Positions 1-9,856 of a stretch of DNA of 64,000 nt are shown one piece after another. The position numbers and the translations under genes were made by a program. Every line of letters begins with the position of its first letter. The stretch's first letter is position 1. The DNA comes from Antarctobacter heliothermus (GTDB lineage Bacteria; Pseudomonadota; Alphaproteobacteria; Rhodobacterales; Rhodobacteraceae), in contig NZ_CP022540.1 in assembly GCF_002237555.1 (NCBI RefSeq), positions 3,539,001-3,603,000 on the forward strand. The letters run 5' to 3'. The notes below the pieces were generated by a model. The model ran no database searches. It was not told the origin of the DNA and saw only the letters and a program-made list of their open reading frames with translations.

Positions 1-2589
1 CCCGACGGCGACGCGGTCGCGCTGCACGCGAAGGCCTTGGTCGAGTTCGGAGAGACACCGGAACTGGCCATTCTGGGGCGCTGCGGCAACGCACTGGCGG
101 GCGTGTTGAACGGTAGCGCCGACCCGCTCGACTGCCTGTTTCCCGGCGGCTCGCTGGCGGAGGCACGGGCGCTTTATGTCGACGCGCCCTTTGCCCGGAC
201 CTACAATGCGACACTGGGCACGATGCTTCAGGACCTGACGCGGGATCTGCCCGCCGGGGAACGGTTGCGTATCCTGGAGATCGGCGCGGGCACCGGGGCC
301 ACCACCGACGCCGCGCTGACCACTCTGGGCGACCGGATCGGCGCATATCACTTTACCGACGTGTCGCAGCACTTTCTCGACGCGGCGGCGGGACGTCTGG
401 GCGCACGCGAGGGCTTTACCACCGGGCTGCTGGACATCGAGCGCGACCCGGCGGTGCAGGACGTCCCGCACGGGCAGCATGATGTCGTGATCGCGGCGAA
501 CGTGTTGCACGCGACGCGCGACCTGGCCGAAAGCCTCTCCCATGCCGCGAGCCTGCTGGCCCCCGGCGGGATGATGATCCTGCTGGAGGGCGTGCGACCG
601 GAACCGTGGGTCGATCTGACATTCGGCATGACGCCGGGTTGGTGGCGGTTCTCGGACCGCGATTTGCGCGCCGACTACCCTCTGATCTCGCCGCAGCAGT
701 GGGGCGAGTTGCTGGACAGGACTGGCCTCGTGGCCGCCACGTCGGTCGGCGGTTCGGACGATCTGGGGCGTGGTTCCGCACAGCAGATGCTGATCGCCGC
801 CCGCAAGCCGCTGGCGGACCCGCGCCGTGTCGCGATTATCGGGACCGGAGGTGCGCTGGATAGCGCGCTGGGCTCCGTACTGGCAGCAGAGGGCGCGCGG
901 GTCGTTGCGCTGGACGAAGCGCCCGAGGACGTGATCGACCTGTCGGTCCTGAGCCTTGCGGAGTTGGACGACACGGCGGACGACCTTGCCGACCGGATCG
1001 AAGAGACGGCCGTCATCGCACCGTTGGCGCGGTTGCAGAGCATGGCGCTGGACGCGGCGGGCGGACGCCTGTGGATCGCCACCGCCGGTCTGCACGGCGT
1101 CGGAGCGGACGCACCCGTGCGCGGCGCGCGCTGGCAATCGCCGGTAGCCGGGCTGGGACGTGTCGCGGCGCTCGAGACGCCGGAGGCCTGGGGCGGGCTG
1201 GTCGATCTCGACCCGGCGGAGACGCCCAAAGCACAGGCGGCGGCGATCACCCGCAGCGTGCTGTCGGACGACCCCGAGGATCAATGCACCTGGCGGGGGG
1301 GCATCCGACATGTGCCCAGGCTGGTGCGCAAACCGGCGCCCAAGGCGGTTCCGATTAGGCTCGATCCGAAGGGCACCTACCTGATCACCGGGGGCTTCGG
1401 CGGCATCGGAGTAGAGCTTGCCCGGTCGCTCGCCGAACATGGTGCCGGACGGATCGCCCTGATCGGCCGCAATCCCGACGAGGACGCGCCGGTTATGGCC
1501 GCCCTGCGGGAGGCCGGGGCCGAGCCCATGGCCGTTCGGGCGGATGTCTCTGACCCCGGCGCGCTGGCCGAGGCGCTGGACCGTCTGACGCGGGACGGCT
1601 CGCCGATCCGTGGCGCGTTCCACGCGGCGGCGCACCTAGACGCGGCCCCGCTGGGCGAGCTCGACCCGGACCGGGTCCGGGCGATGCTGCGGCCCAAGAT
1701 CGCCGGCACGCTGGCGCTGGAGCGTCTGTTGGCGCAGCACGGGGCGGAATTCCTCGTGCTGTTCTCCTCGACGACCTCGATGCTGGGGGCACAGGGCTTC
1801 GCCCATTATGCCGCCGCCAACGCGTTTCTGGATGCAAGCGCCGCGGCGCCGGACCGGGGGCTCAGGGTGCTTCCGATCGGTTGGGGTACCTGGGAGATCA
1901 TGCGGCTGGCGTCGGAAGAGGCACAACGCACCTATGGCGCGCAGGGTCTGCGCCCGATGCCCGTAGAGGCGGCGCTCGACACACTTTTCGACCTGGTGGG
2001 CGGCGCCGACGGGCACCGGCTGGTGGCCGATATCGACTGGCGCAGGCTGGTTGAACTGCACGAGACCCGACGCCCCCGGCCGATGCTGTCGCTACTGGTG
2101 CAGGAGGACGCCGCGTCGTCCACGGCGGCACCCGCCCACGCGGCGGCCAAGCCCGAGGAGGACCAGTCCGCCGTGCTTCTGGCGCGGATTGCGGCTGCAC
2201 CCGCAGCCGCGCGGCTGGGGATTCTTGAAACCGTCGTGGCCGCCGAGGCGGCGGCCGCGATGGGCCGCAGCGGCGCCAACGACGTCGCGCGCAATCGCGG
2301 GCTGTTCGACATGGGCATGGACAGCCTGATGTCAGTGGAACTGCGGCACCGGTTGGAACGCGCCACCGGCCTGACCCTGCCGGCGACCCTGACCTTCAAC
2401 TACCCGACGGTGAACGCACTGGCCCTATTCATCGATGGCCATCTGCAAAGCCAGCCCCGGCCTTCGGCCACCGCGCAGGACAGCCCTCCGGCGTCCACAG
2501 CGCGGCCCCCGGATTCCGATGCCGACGACCAGGAGGATGACGACGACCTCATCGCCCGGCTGCGGGCCCGGCTGGAGGAACTGCAATGA
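1..2589 (+). CDS. Type I polyketide synthase, C-terminal part (cMT-KR-ACP), 5' end outside window
   Basis: The frame is open from base 1, so the start lies upstream; 862 codons are visible. In order, counted from the window start, there is a C-methyltransferase with the SAM-binding motif LEIGAGTG (about residues 92-99), a ketoreductase structural half, a catalytic KR with the Rossmann motif TGGFGGIG (about 460) and Ser/Tyr/Asn residues in FSSTTS...HYAAAN (about 588-605), then an ACP whose phosphopantetheine Ser lies in GMDSLM (about 775). The module would add an alpha-methyl, beta-hydroxy unit; its KS, AT and any DH are upstream. No ER is visible between cMT and KR. The C-terminus is acidic and then helical (DDDDLIARLRARLEELQ), as in PKS docking helices. 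It overlaps the transporter gene by ATGA. The domain calls are secure; the substrate is not known. Confidence 0.93.
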   Translation, partial: PDGDAVALHAKALVEFGETPELAILGRCGNALAGVLNGSADPLDCLFPGGSLAEARALYVDAPFARTYNATLGTMLQDLTRDLPAGERLRILEIGAGTGATTDAALTTLGDRIGAYHFTDVSQHFLDAAAGRLGAREGFTTGLLDIERDPAVQDVPHGQHDVVIAANVLHATRDLAESLSHAASLLAPGGMMILLEGVRPEPWVDLTFGMTPGWWRFSDRDLRADYPLISPQQWGELLDRTGLVAATSVGGSDDLGRGSAQQMLIAARKPLADPRRVAIIGTGGALDSALGSVLAAEGARVVALDEAPEDVIDLSVLSLAELDDTADDLADRIEETAVIAPLARLQSMALDAAGGRLWIATAGLHGVGADAPVRGARWQSPVAGLGRVAALETPEAWGGLVDLDPAETPKAQAAAITRSVLSDDPEDQCTWRGGIRHVPRLVRKPAPKAVPIRLDPKGTYLITGGFGGIGVELARSLAEHGAGRIALIGRNPDEDAPVMAALREAGAEPMAVRADVSDPGALAEALDRLTRDGSPIRGAFHAAAHLDAAPLGELDPDRVRAMLRPKIAGTLALERLLAQHGAEFLVLFSSTTSMLGAQGFAHYAAANAFLDASAAAPDRGLRVLPIGWGTWEIMRLASEEAQRTYGAQGLRPMPVEAALDTLFDLVGGADGHRLVADIDWRRLVELHETRRPRPMLSLLVQEDAASSTAAPAHAAAKPEEDQSAVLLARIAAAPAAARLGILETVVAAEAAAAMGRSGANDVARNRGLFDMGMDSLMSVELRHRLERATGLTLPATLTFNYPTVNALALFIDGHLQSQPRPSATAQDSPPASTARPPDSDADDQEDDDDLIARLRARLEELQ

Positions 2590-3455
2590 CCGGACACCTG
2601 CGAAGCACCTACTATATGACGGGTTTTGTCTTCCTGTGGGCATTCATTGAGCTGATGGGCGCTGTCCTGCTGGCCCGGTACTCTGCCTTTCAGGTGGTCT
2701 GGACACGCTACCTGGTGCATCTCGGGTTGATGGCGATGATCTTCGGTTGGCGCGCGCCGGGCAGTTTGCTGCGCACGCGGCGACCCGGGTTCCAATTGCT
2801 GAGGTCGCTGATGATGCTGATCATGCCCGCCTCCTGGGTCTTCGCGGCCTGGATGGATGCCGGGCGGACCGCCGCCGGCTGGTTCTGGAGTGCGCCATTG
2901 ATGATACTCGCCATTTCGGCCCTGTTGCTGCGCGAACGCAGCAGCGGCGCGGTCACGCTGGCGGCGGCATTGGGCGGAATGGCCGCGGTGGTGCTGATCG
3001 CCGGCCGGTCCGTGCCCTCGGGATGGCAATGGCTGCCGGTGATTGGCATGGCGGCGTCCTTCGGCCTTTACGTTGTGATGACGCGGTCGCTGCGAACCGA
3101 ACCGCTGCGCGCCAACTTGTTCTACACAGCACTGGGTGTCTTCGTGGCCTTGACGCCGGTCGTGCCGTTTGTCTGGCAGCCCCCTGACGCGAGCGACCTG
3201 GTGCTGTTCGTCGCTGTGGGCGGCTTCGGCCTCGTTTGCCTGTGGTGCCTCGACCGGGCGATGGCCTCTGCGCCGGTTTCGGACACCGCACCGCTTCTCT
3301 TAGCCCAAGTGCCGTTTATTGTGTCCCTGGGCTGGATTGCCGGGCACAATACCCCGAACTACCGAACCCTTTTCCTCGTGGCAGTCATAATTGTCGCCTG
3401 CGCCATTCCCCTTGTCAGAATTCATTCAAAATTTCGCGTGAGTGTGAGCCAATGA
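2586..3455 (+). CDS. EamA/DMT-family membrane transporter inside PKS operon
   Basis: This 289-residue protein is very hydrophobic, with about ten predicted membrane helices arranged as two EamA-type halves. It starts with LWAFIELMGAVLLARYS and has the usual family length. The DMT superfamily includes metabolite exporters and permeases of the inner membrane. The ATG overlaps the stop of the upstream PKS (ATGA at 2586-2589) and its own stop overlaps the start of the next PKS (ATGA at 3452-3455), so it is very probably translated together with both megasynthases. An export role for the cluster product or a precursor is inferred from position only; the family does not predict the substrate. Confidence 0.85.
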   Translation: MTGHLRSTYYMTGFVFLWAFIELMGAVLLARYSAFQVVWTRYLVHLGLMAMIFGWRAPGSLLRTRRPGFQLLRSLMMLIMPASWVFAAWMDAGRTAAGWFWSAPLMILAISALLLRERSSGAVTLAAALGGMAAVVLIAGRSVPSGWQWLPVIGMAASFGLYVVMTRSLRTEPLRANLFYTALGVFVALTPVVPFVWQPPDASDLVLFVAVGGFGLVCLWCLDRAMASAPVSDTAPLLLAQVPFIVSLGWIAGHNTPNYRTLFLVAVIIVACAIPLVRIHSKFRVSVSQ

Positions 3456-6400
3456 ACGAACACAGAGAAATGCTCCGTAACGCCTTGGACGCAATCGAGA
3501 GCCTGCAGCTAAAACTGAAGCGGGCCGAGAGCGCGGACACGCAACCGATCGCTGTCGTGGGTTGCGGGTTGCGTTATCCGGGCGGGGTCGAGACCCTTGA
3601 GGATTTCCGCGAATTGCTCGAGAACCGGGTCAACGCCGTGCGCCGGGTACCGGACGACCGCTGGGACGCCGATGCCTACTACTCGCCCGACAGTAACGCC
3701 CTAGGTAAAATCCTTACCCGAAACGGTGGGTTTCTGGACCAGATCGACCAATTCGATCCGGCGACGTTCGGCATCTCACCGCGCGAGGCGAAATCGCTGG
3801 ATCCGCAGCATCGCCTGTTGCTGGAAACCGCGCATGAGGCAATGGAAAGCGCGGCGATCGCGCCGGATTCGCTGACCGGCAGCCATACCGGCGTCTTCGT
3901 CGGCATCTCGACCAATGAATATGCGCGGCTGATGTACGCCGCGGGCGTTCGCGACTCCGACGTCTACTCGGCGACCGGGGGCGCACTGAACGCTGCCGCC
4001 GGAAGGATTTCCTTCACCTACGGCTTCAACGGCCCCTGCGTAGCGGTAGACACGGCGTGCTCGTCGTCGCTCAACGCCATCCACCTTGCCTGTCAGAGCC
4101 TGCGGCGCGGCGAAAGCGACCTGGCGCTTGCCGGTGGTGTTGCGGTGATCGCTATGCCCGACGCGATGATCCTGTTCTCGCGATGGGGGATGCTGTCACC
4201 GGACGGCGCGTGCAAGACCTTCGACGCCTCGGCCAACGGGTTCGCGCGCGGCGAAGGCTGCGGCGTGATCGCGCTGAAGCGGCTGTCGGACGCGCAAGCG
4301 GACGGCAATCCCATCCTCGGCGTGATCGTCGGCACCGCCACGAATTCCGACGGCCGCTCCAGCGGCATGACGGTGCCGAATGGACCGGCGCAAGAGCGTA
4401 TGCTGAAAAGCGCGCTGGACAATGCCGGGCTCAAACCGCTGGAGATTGACTATATCGAGGCCCACGGCACCGGCACGCCGATTGGCGACCCGATCGAGGT
4501 GGGTGCCCTGGGATCGGTGCTGTGCGCCGGGCGCGACCCTGCCAAACCGCTTCGCATCGGGTCGTTAAAGACCAATATCGGCCACGCAGAGGCGGCCGCC
4601 GGTATCGGCGGTCTGCTGAAGGTCATCACCTGCATGAAATCGGAAACGATTTATCCGCAGTTGCATTTCAACGATCCGAACCCCGGAATTGACTGGGATC
4701 GGCTGCCGCTCAGGGTGGTCAACGAGGCAGAGCCCTGGCCGCGGCGGGAAACCCCGCGCCGGGCCGGTGTCAGCGCTTTCGGCTTTAGCGGCACGAACGT
4801 CCACATCATCCTTCAAGACGCGCCCGAACCGACCGAGGCCCCTGCCGACGCACCGAACGCGCCGTTCCCGGTCGTGCTCTCGGCGGGAACGGAAGCGGCG
4901 CTGCGCGACCTTGCCGCGCGTCACGCCGACTTCCTTTCCGGTCCCGACGCGCCCTCCGGCGTGGACCTTGCACGCACGCTGGCCGAAGGCCGCTCGCATC
5001 TCGCCCGGCGCACGGCGCTGGTGGCGCGCGACGCCGAGGAGATGCAGGCCGGGCTGCGCGCCATCGCCGACGGAACCGCCCTTCCGGGCACCGCCACCGG
5101 CATCGCCCCACCCGGCGCCGCGCCGCGTGTGGCGTTCCTTTGCACCGGACAGGGGTCGCAATATGTCGGCATGGCACAGGGCCTCTACGAGGCTGAGCCG
5201 GTGTTCCGCGCCTCGATCGACCGGTCTGCCGCGATCCTGGTGGATGTGCTGGCGCAACCACTGACCAAGGTTCTTTTCCCTTCCGATCCCGACGCCAGCC
5301 CGATTTCGGAAACCGCCTACACACAACCGGCGCTGTTCGCCGTGGAATACGCGATGGCGGAGCTCTGGCAGTCCTGGGGGGTCACGCCCTCGGTCGTCCT
5401 AGGTCACAGCATCGGGGAATATGTCGCCGCCTGCCTTGCCGGGGTGATGGGGCATGAACAGGCCCTGCGGCTGGTGGCCGAACGCGGAAGGCTTATGCAG
5501 CAACTGCCCCAAGGCGGTGCGATGGCCGCCGTCTTCGCACCAGAGGCGCAGGTGGCAATGGCCATCGCGGGGCGCGAGGCGACGCTGGCAATCGCTGGCA
5601 TCAACGCGCCCGAGGAAACCGTGATTTCGGGCAGCGCCGAGGCGATCGACGCCGCGCTCGCGCAATTCGAGGCCGACGGGATCTCTGCCAACCGCCTGAC
5701 CGTCAGCCACGCCTTTCACTCGCCGCTGTTGGACCCGATGCTGGAACCGTTCGAGTCCTTCGCCACCTGGTTCGACTACAACACACCGCATATTCCGCTG
5801 ATTTCGAACCTGACCGGGACGGTCTTCGCCAGCGACCAGGCCCCCGACGCGACCTATTGGCGCGATCACGCGCGGGGCGCGGTCCGCTTCGCCGATTGCG
5901 TCGCCGCAATCGAGGCCGCCGGTGCCGACATCCTGATCGAGATCGGTCCGCATCCGGCGCTGCTGGGACTGGCCGCACGGGCCCGGCCCGACGCGAAATG
6001 GCGCAGCGTTCCGACGCTGCGCCGAGGCCAAGACGCGGAGGCCACTACGATGCGCGCCCTGACCGAAGCGTATGCCGCCGGGGTCCAGATCGATTGGCCC
6101 GAGGTATTTAAAGACCGGGGCGGCCGCTTGGTTCAGGCACCGACCTATCCGTTCCAACGCGAACGCTACTGGTTCGACGCGCCCGCGCAATCGCCGACCC
6201 CGCAGGCTGACGTGATCCACCCGCTGCTCGGCGCCGTCCAGCAAACCCCGCCGCCGAACCGGGCCTTTCTTAATACGCTCGAAGCGGGCAATCCGCCCTA
6301 TCTCGCCGACCACACGATCCTCGATCACGTCATCTTCCCGGCTACCGGCTATGTGGAGATGGCGCTGGCCGCCGCGAAAGAGTGCAAGGGCGAGGAACCC

Positions 6401-9400
6401 GTTGTCATCGAGGGCCTGAATATCGACGCCCCGCTGTCGCTCCCGCAGGGCGAGATTCGCTCGGTCCACACCGACATGACCCGCGGCAAGGACGGTGCCT
6501 TCGAACTGAGCATCCGCGAAATCCCCGCCGACCCCAAGGGCGAGTGGCGCACGCTTGCCCGGCTGTCGCTTAAATGGGACCAGCGGAACCCGGACGGGAT
6601 GCCCGGCGGCGCAGAGGCCGCGCGGCTCTGCGACCGTCCGGTCGATATCGGAGAGCACTACGCGGAACTGACAGAGCTTGGCGTGCAATACGGGCCAGCC
6701 TTCCTCGGCCTTGCCGCGATCAGCAAGGGCGACGGCATCGCCGTGGCGACCGTCGATCTGTCGCAGGCGCTGCCGGACGTGGCGGATTACCGTCTGCATC
6801 CCGCGCTGCTGGACAGTGCGTTCCACGCGGTCAGCGCCATCGTCGCGGATCGCGAGGAAAAGCAGCTCTACCTGCCGGTGTCGATCGACGCGATCCACTG
6901 GTGGCGCAGCGCACCAGCGCGGGTCCGCGTCGTCGCGAAGCTGCGCAACGAGGACGCAAGCGAGATCCTGGCAGACCTGCTCATCGAAACCGAGGACGGC
7001 CAGCGCGTCGCGCAGGTGGACGGGCTTCATGCGCGCGTGGCCAGCGCTTCGGCGCTGGAGCAGATGCTGGCGATCGAAAAGATCGCGCTTCAGGACATGA
7101 CCCTCAGCTGGGAAGACGTGCCGCGCGGTACGGCCGAACTGGCCGGCGGGCTGCTAGTGCTGGGTGCCGGTGGCGAGGTCTCGGCCGGGATCGCCAAGGC
7201 GCTGGCGGCGCGGCTGGCCACGGCGGCGGACCTGCCGGAGTTACTGGCCAGCGAGGCGCCGGACTGGGTCGTGGACTGCGTCGCCGCCGATGCGCCATCG
7301 GACGGCCGCGAGGTCTATGACGTGCTGCTGCGCACGGTCCAGACGATGGAATCCTTGGCCCCGTCCGCCGGGCTCTGCGTCGTGACCCGCGGCGCGCGTC
7401 GCGTTCGGTCGGAGGAAGCGCCCGATCCCGCCGCCGGGGTCACGGTCGGGCTGTGTCATGTGATCGACATGGAACGCCAGACCGCGCCCCTCGTGCAGCT
7501 GGATCTCGACCCTTTCGCTCCGGTCGATCCGCAGGCAATACTGGATGCGCTGGCGCAATCCGCGACCGATCCGGAACTGGCATTGCGCGCCGGCGGCTTC
7601 GTCGCCCCGCGCCTGCGCCCGTTGCCGCTTCCCCAGTTGCGCCCAGAGTCCCTCCGCAAGGTGCTGCGCTTTACCGAGCGTGGCGACCTCGACCGGCTGC
7701 ACATCGCGGAAGAGCCGCGCACGGCCCCCGGCAAGGGCGAGGTCGAAATTGCGATCCGGGCCACCGGTCTCAACTTCCGTGACGTGCTGAACGCGCTCGG
7801 CATGTACCCGGGCGATCCGGGCCGGATGGGCAGCGAATGCGCCGGCGTGATCGCCCGGGTCGGCGAAGGTGTCGACGCGCTGAAACCCGGAGACCCCGTT
7901 GTCGCGCTGGCCGGTGACAGTTTCGCCAGTCATGTGACCGTCGGCCAACGCTTTGTCCTGCCAAAGCCGGACCAGCTCGGCTTTGCCGATGCGGTCACGG
8001 TGCCCAACACCTACCTGACCGCTGCGCTGTGTTACGCCACCGCCGGCGGCATCCGGCCCGGACAGCGCGTGCTGGTCCACGCGGCGGCGGGCGGTGTCGG
8101 GCTCGCCGCGCTGCGGCTCGCGGTGCGCGCGGGCGCCGAGGTGATCGCCACCGCCGGTTCGGAGGCGAAGCGCGCCTTCGTCCTGCGCGAGGGGGCGAAA
8201 CACGCCTTCGACTCGCGGTCCGCCAGCTTCGGCGACGCGGTGATGGAGGTCACGGGCGGCGAAGGTGTCGACATGGTGATCAATGCGCTGTCTGGCGAGA
8301 TGATCGAGGCCGGGATGCGCGTGACCAAACCCGGCGGCGCCTTCCTCGAGATCGGCAAGAACAACATCTGGACACCGCAGGAGGCGTCGGAGCGCGCGCC
8401 GCAGGTGAACTATTCCATCGTCGATTTGGGCGAACAGATCCTCGACGATCCGGACGAGGTGCGCCGTTCGTTCCAGAGCATCCTGTCGGACATCGAAGCC
8501 GGCCTGCTGGCACCGTTGCCGGTCCAGGCCTTCCCGCTGGAGGACGCGCGCGAGGCGTTCCGCTTCATGGCAAATGCCCGACATACCGGCAAGATCGCCT
8601 TGCTCCCTGAACCGGACGGCGGCGCGAAGATGACAGTCCGGTCCGATGGCTCTTATCTTGTCACCGGCGGCCTGGCGGGGATCGGGCTTGCGGCCGCCGA
8701 GCGACTGGCGACCCGCGGCGCAGGCGAGATCATCCTCGTCGGGCGGTCGGGCGACAGCCACGCGGCGCAGGAGGCCGCCGCCGAACTGGCCGAAGCGACG
8801 GGAACCACGGTCCGCGCCGTGGCCTGCGACGTGGCGGACGCCGATGCGGTTTCGGCGCTGGTCGCCGATCTGGCCGCTTCGGCGCTGCCGTTGCGCGGCA
8901 TCATCCATGCCGCGGGCGTGCTCGACGACGCGCCCCTCGCCGACCAGACGGTCGTGCGTTTCGACCGGGTGGCCGGGCCCAAGGTCGCCGGCGCGCACAA
9001 CCTGCTGGCCGCGACTAGGAGGCTGCCCTTGGACTTCGTCGTTCTCTACTCGTCCAGTTCTGCCGTTCTTGGCTCTCCGGGTCAGGCCAACTATGCGGGG
9101 GCGAATGCCTGGCTCGACAGCATCGCGCTGCGCGAACGGGCGGCGGGTCGGCCGGTCACCTCCGTCGCCTGGGGCGCATGGGGCGACGTGGGCATGGCGG
9201 CGCGCCTGTCCGACACCGTCCGCGAGCGGTGGAAGCGCGTTGGCCTGGGCCAACTGGGCACCGAGGAGGCGCTCGACACCCTCGAAATGGCAGTGGGACG
9301 CGAAGTGCCCTTCGCCATGATAGCGCGGCTGGACCTGGCCACGATCGCCACCAAGGGGTCGAGCCGGATCCGCGCGCTGCTCGACCAACACCCGGCCGAG

Positions 9401-9757
9401 GCCGAGGCGGACAGCGACGACGACCTCGAGCAGACCGCACGGCATATCCTCGACGCCGATCCGGCGGAGCGCCCTGCCCTGCTGATGGACTTCGTCACCT
9501 CTCAGGTGGCGCGGGTACTAGGTTACAGCGCCACCGCGCTCGACACCGAACGTCCGTATTCGGATCTGGGCTTCGACTCGCTGATGGCAGTGCAGTTGCG
9601 CAACGCGATCCGGGCCGCGCTTGGTCTGGAACTGTCGCTGCGCGAGCTGCTTGGCGGGGCTACTGCCGCGACCACCGCGACGCAGCTGAACACCCTGCTG
9701 GACGCCATGGCGGACGGCGATCCAAGCGAGGAGATCTGGGAAGAAACCGTGATCTGA
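3452..9757 (+). CDS. Fully reducing type I PKS module (KS-AT-DH-ER-KR-ACP)
   Basis: This is a 2101-residue single-module PKS. The start at 3452 is chosen because it overlaps the transporter stop (ATGA) and yields a short charged helix before the KS, a typical N-terminal docking segment. The KS (from about residue 35) has the active Cys203 in DTACSSSL, His338 in HGTGT and His378 in NIGH. The AT has Ser653 in GHSIGEY and HAFHS at 753-757, the pattern of malonyl-CoA-specific ATs. The DH has His954 and a later HPALLDSAF motif with the catalytic Asp. The ER has the nucleotide loop HAAAGGVGLA (about 1543). The KR starts at TGGLAGIG (about 1735). The ACP Ser is about 2043 in LGFDSLM. One pass should give a saturated two-carbon extension. 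The protein ends in an acidic-hydrophobic tail, SEEIWEETVI, resembling a short docking motif for a TubC-type receptor (see findings). Confidence 0.95.
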   Translation: MNEHREMLRNALDAIESLQLKLKRAESADTQPIAVVGCGLRYPGGVETLEDFRELLENRVNAVRRVPDDRWDADAYYSPDSNALGKILTRNGGFLDQIDQFDPATFGISPREAKSLDPQHRLLLETAHEAMESAAIAPDSLTGSHTGVFVGISTNEYARLMYAAGVRDSDVYSATGGALNAAAGRISFTYGFNGPCVAVDTACSSSLNAIHLACQSLRRGESDLALAGGVAVIAMPDAMILFSRWGMLSPDGACKTFDASANGFARGEGCGVIALKRLSDAQADGNPILGVIVGTATNSDGRSSGMTVPNGPAQERMLKSALDNAGLKPLEIDYIEAHGTGTPIGDPIEVGALGSVLCAGRDPAKPLRIGSLKTNIGHAEAAAGIGGLLKVITCMKSETIYPQLHFNDPNPGIDWDRLPLRVVNEAEPWPRRETPRRAGVSAFGFSGTNVHIILQDAPEPTEAPADAPNAPFPVVLSAGTEAALRDLAARHADFLSGPDAPSGVDLARTLAEGRSHLARRTALVARDAEEMQAGLRAIADGTALPGTATGIAPPGAAPRVAFLCTGQGSQYVGMAQGLYEAEPVFRASIDRSAAILVDVLAQPLTKVLFPSDPDASPISETAYTQPALFAVEYAMAELWQSWGVTPSVVLGHSIGEYVAACLAGVMGHEQALRLVAERGRLMQQLPQGGAMAAVFAPEAQVAMAIAGREATLAIAGINAPEETVISGSAEAIDAALAQFEADGISANRLTVSHAFHSPLLDPMLEPFESFATWFDYNTPHIPLISNLTGTVFASDQAPDATYWRDHARGAVRFADCVAAIEAAGADILIEIGPHPALLGLAARARPDAKWRSVPTLRRGQDAEATTMRALTEAYAAGVQIDWPEVFKDRGGRLVQAPTYPFQRERYWFDAPAQSPTPQADVIHPLLGAVQQTPPPNRAFLNTLEAGNPPYLADHTILDHVIFPATGYVEMALAAAKECKGEEPVVIEGLNIDAPLSLPQGEIRSVHTDMTRGKDGAFELSIREIPADPKGEWRTLARLSLKWDQRNPDGMPGGAEAARLCDRPVDIGEHYAELTELGVQYGPAFLGLAAISKGDGIAVATVDLSQALPDVADYRLHPALLDSAFHAVSAIVADREEKQLYLPVSIDAIHWWRSAPARVRVVAKLRNEDASEILADLLIETEDGQRVAQVDGLHARVASASALEQMLAIEKIALQDMTLSWEDVPRGTAELAGGLLVLGAGGEVSAGIAKALAARLATAADLPELLASEAPDWVVDCVAADAPSDGREVYDVLLRTVQTMESLAPSAGLCVVTRGARRVRSEEAPDPAAGVTVGLCHVIDMERQTAPLVQLDLDPFAPVDPQAILDALAQSATDPELALRAGGFVAPRLRPLPLPQLRPESLRKVLRFTERGDLDRLHIAEEPRTAPGKGEVEIAIRATGLNFRDVLNALGMYPGDPGRMGSECAGVIARVGEGVDALKPGDPVVALAGDSFASHVTVGQRFVLPKPDQLGFADAVTVPNTYLTAALCYATAGGIRPGQRVLVHAAAGGVGLAALRLAVRAGAEVIATAGSEAKRAFVLREGAKHAFDSRSASFGDAVMEVTGGEGVDMVINALSGEMIEAGMRVTKPGGAFLEIGKNNIWTPQEASERAPQVNYSIVDLGEQILDDPDEVRRSFQSILSDIEAGLLAPLPVQAFPLEDAREAFRFMANARHTGKIALLPEPDGGAKMTVRSDGSYLVTGGLAGIGLAAAERLATRGAGEIILVGRSGDSHAAQEAAAELAEATGTTVRAVACDVADADAVSALVADLAASALPLRGIIHAAGVLDDAPLADQTVVRFDRVAGPKVAGAHNLLAATRRLPLDFVVLYSSSSAVLGSPGQANYAGANAWLDSIALRERAAGRPVTSVAWGAWGDVGMAARLSDTVRERWKRVGLGQLGTEEALDTLEMAVGREVPFAMIARLDLATIATKGSSRIRALLDQHPAEAEADSDDDLEQTARHILDADPAERPALLMDFVTSQVARVLGYSATALDTERPYSDLGFDSLMAVQLRNAIRAALGLELSLRELLGGATAATTATQLNTLLDAMADGDPSEEIWEETVI

Positions 9758-9771
9758 TCCGCACACCGCGT

Positions 9772-9790
9772 CCGGCCCTGACGGGGCCGG
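9772..9790. terminator. Hairpin between convergent PKS2 and hydrolase genes
   Basis: CCGGCCC and GGGCCGG form a perfect 7-bp stem around a 5-nt loop, in the 99-bp gap between two converging genes. No clear T-run follows on either strand, so it is a possible weak or bidirectional terminator. Confidence 0.4.
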
Positions 9791-9856
9791 GCCGCGTTCC
9801 TGAAACCTCCATGCGGGCTCCGGGATGTTACGGGTCCGTCGGGTCGCGACGACCTG

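Noticed and set aside
3236..3451. Upstream extension of PKS2 into the transporter gene
   Set aside because: It overlaps the transporter in another frame; the ATGA overlap at 3452 marks the start.
5399..7030. Long open frame antisense to PKS2 (and a second at 7241-9445)
   Set aside because: High-GC shadow frames; the + strand carries clear PKS domains throughout and the antisense proteins have no recognisable motif.
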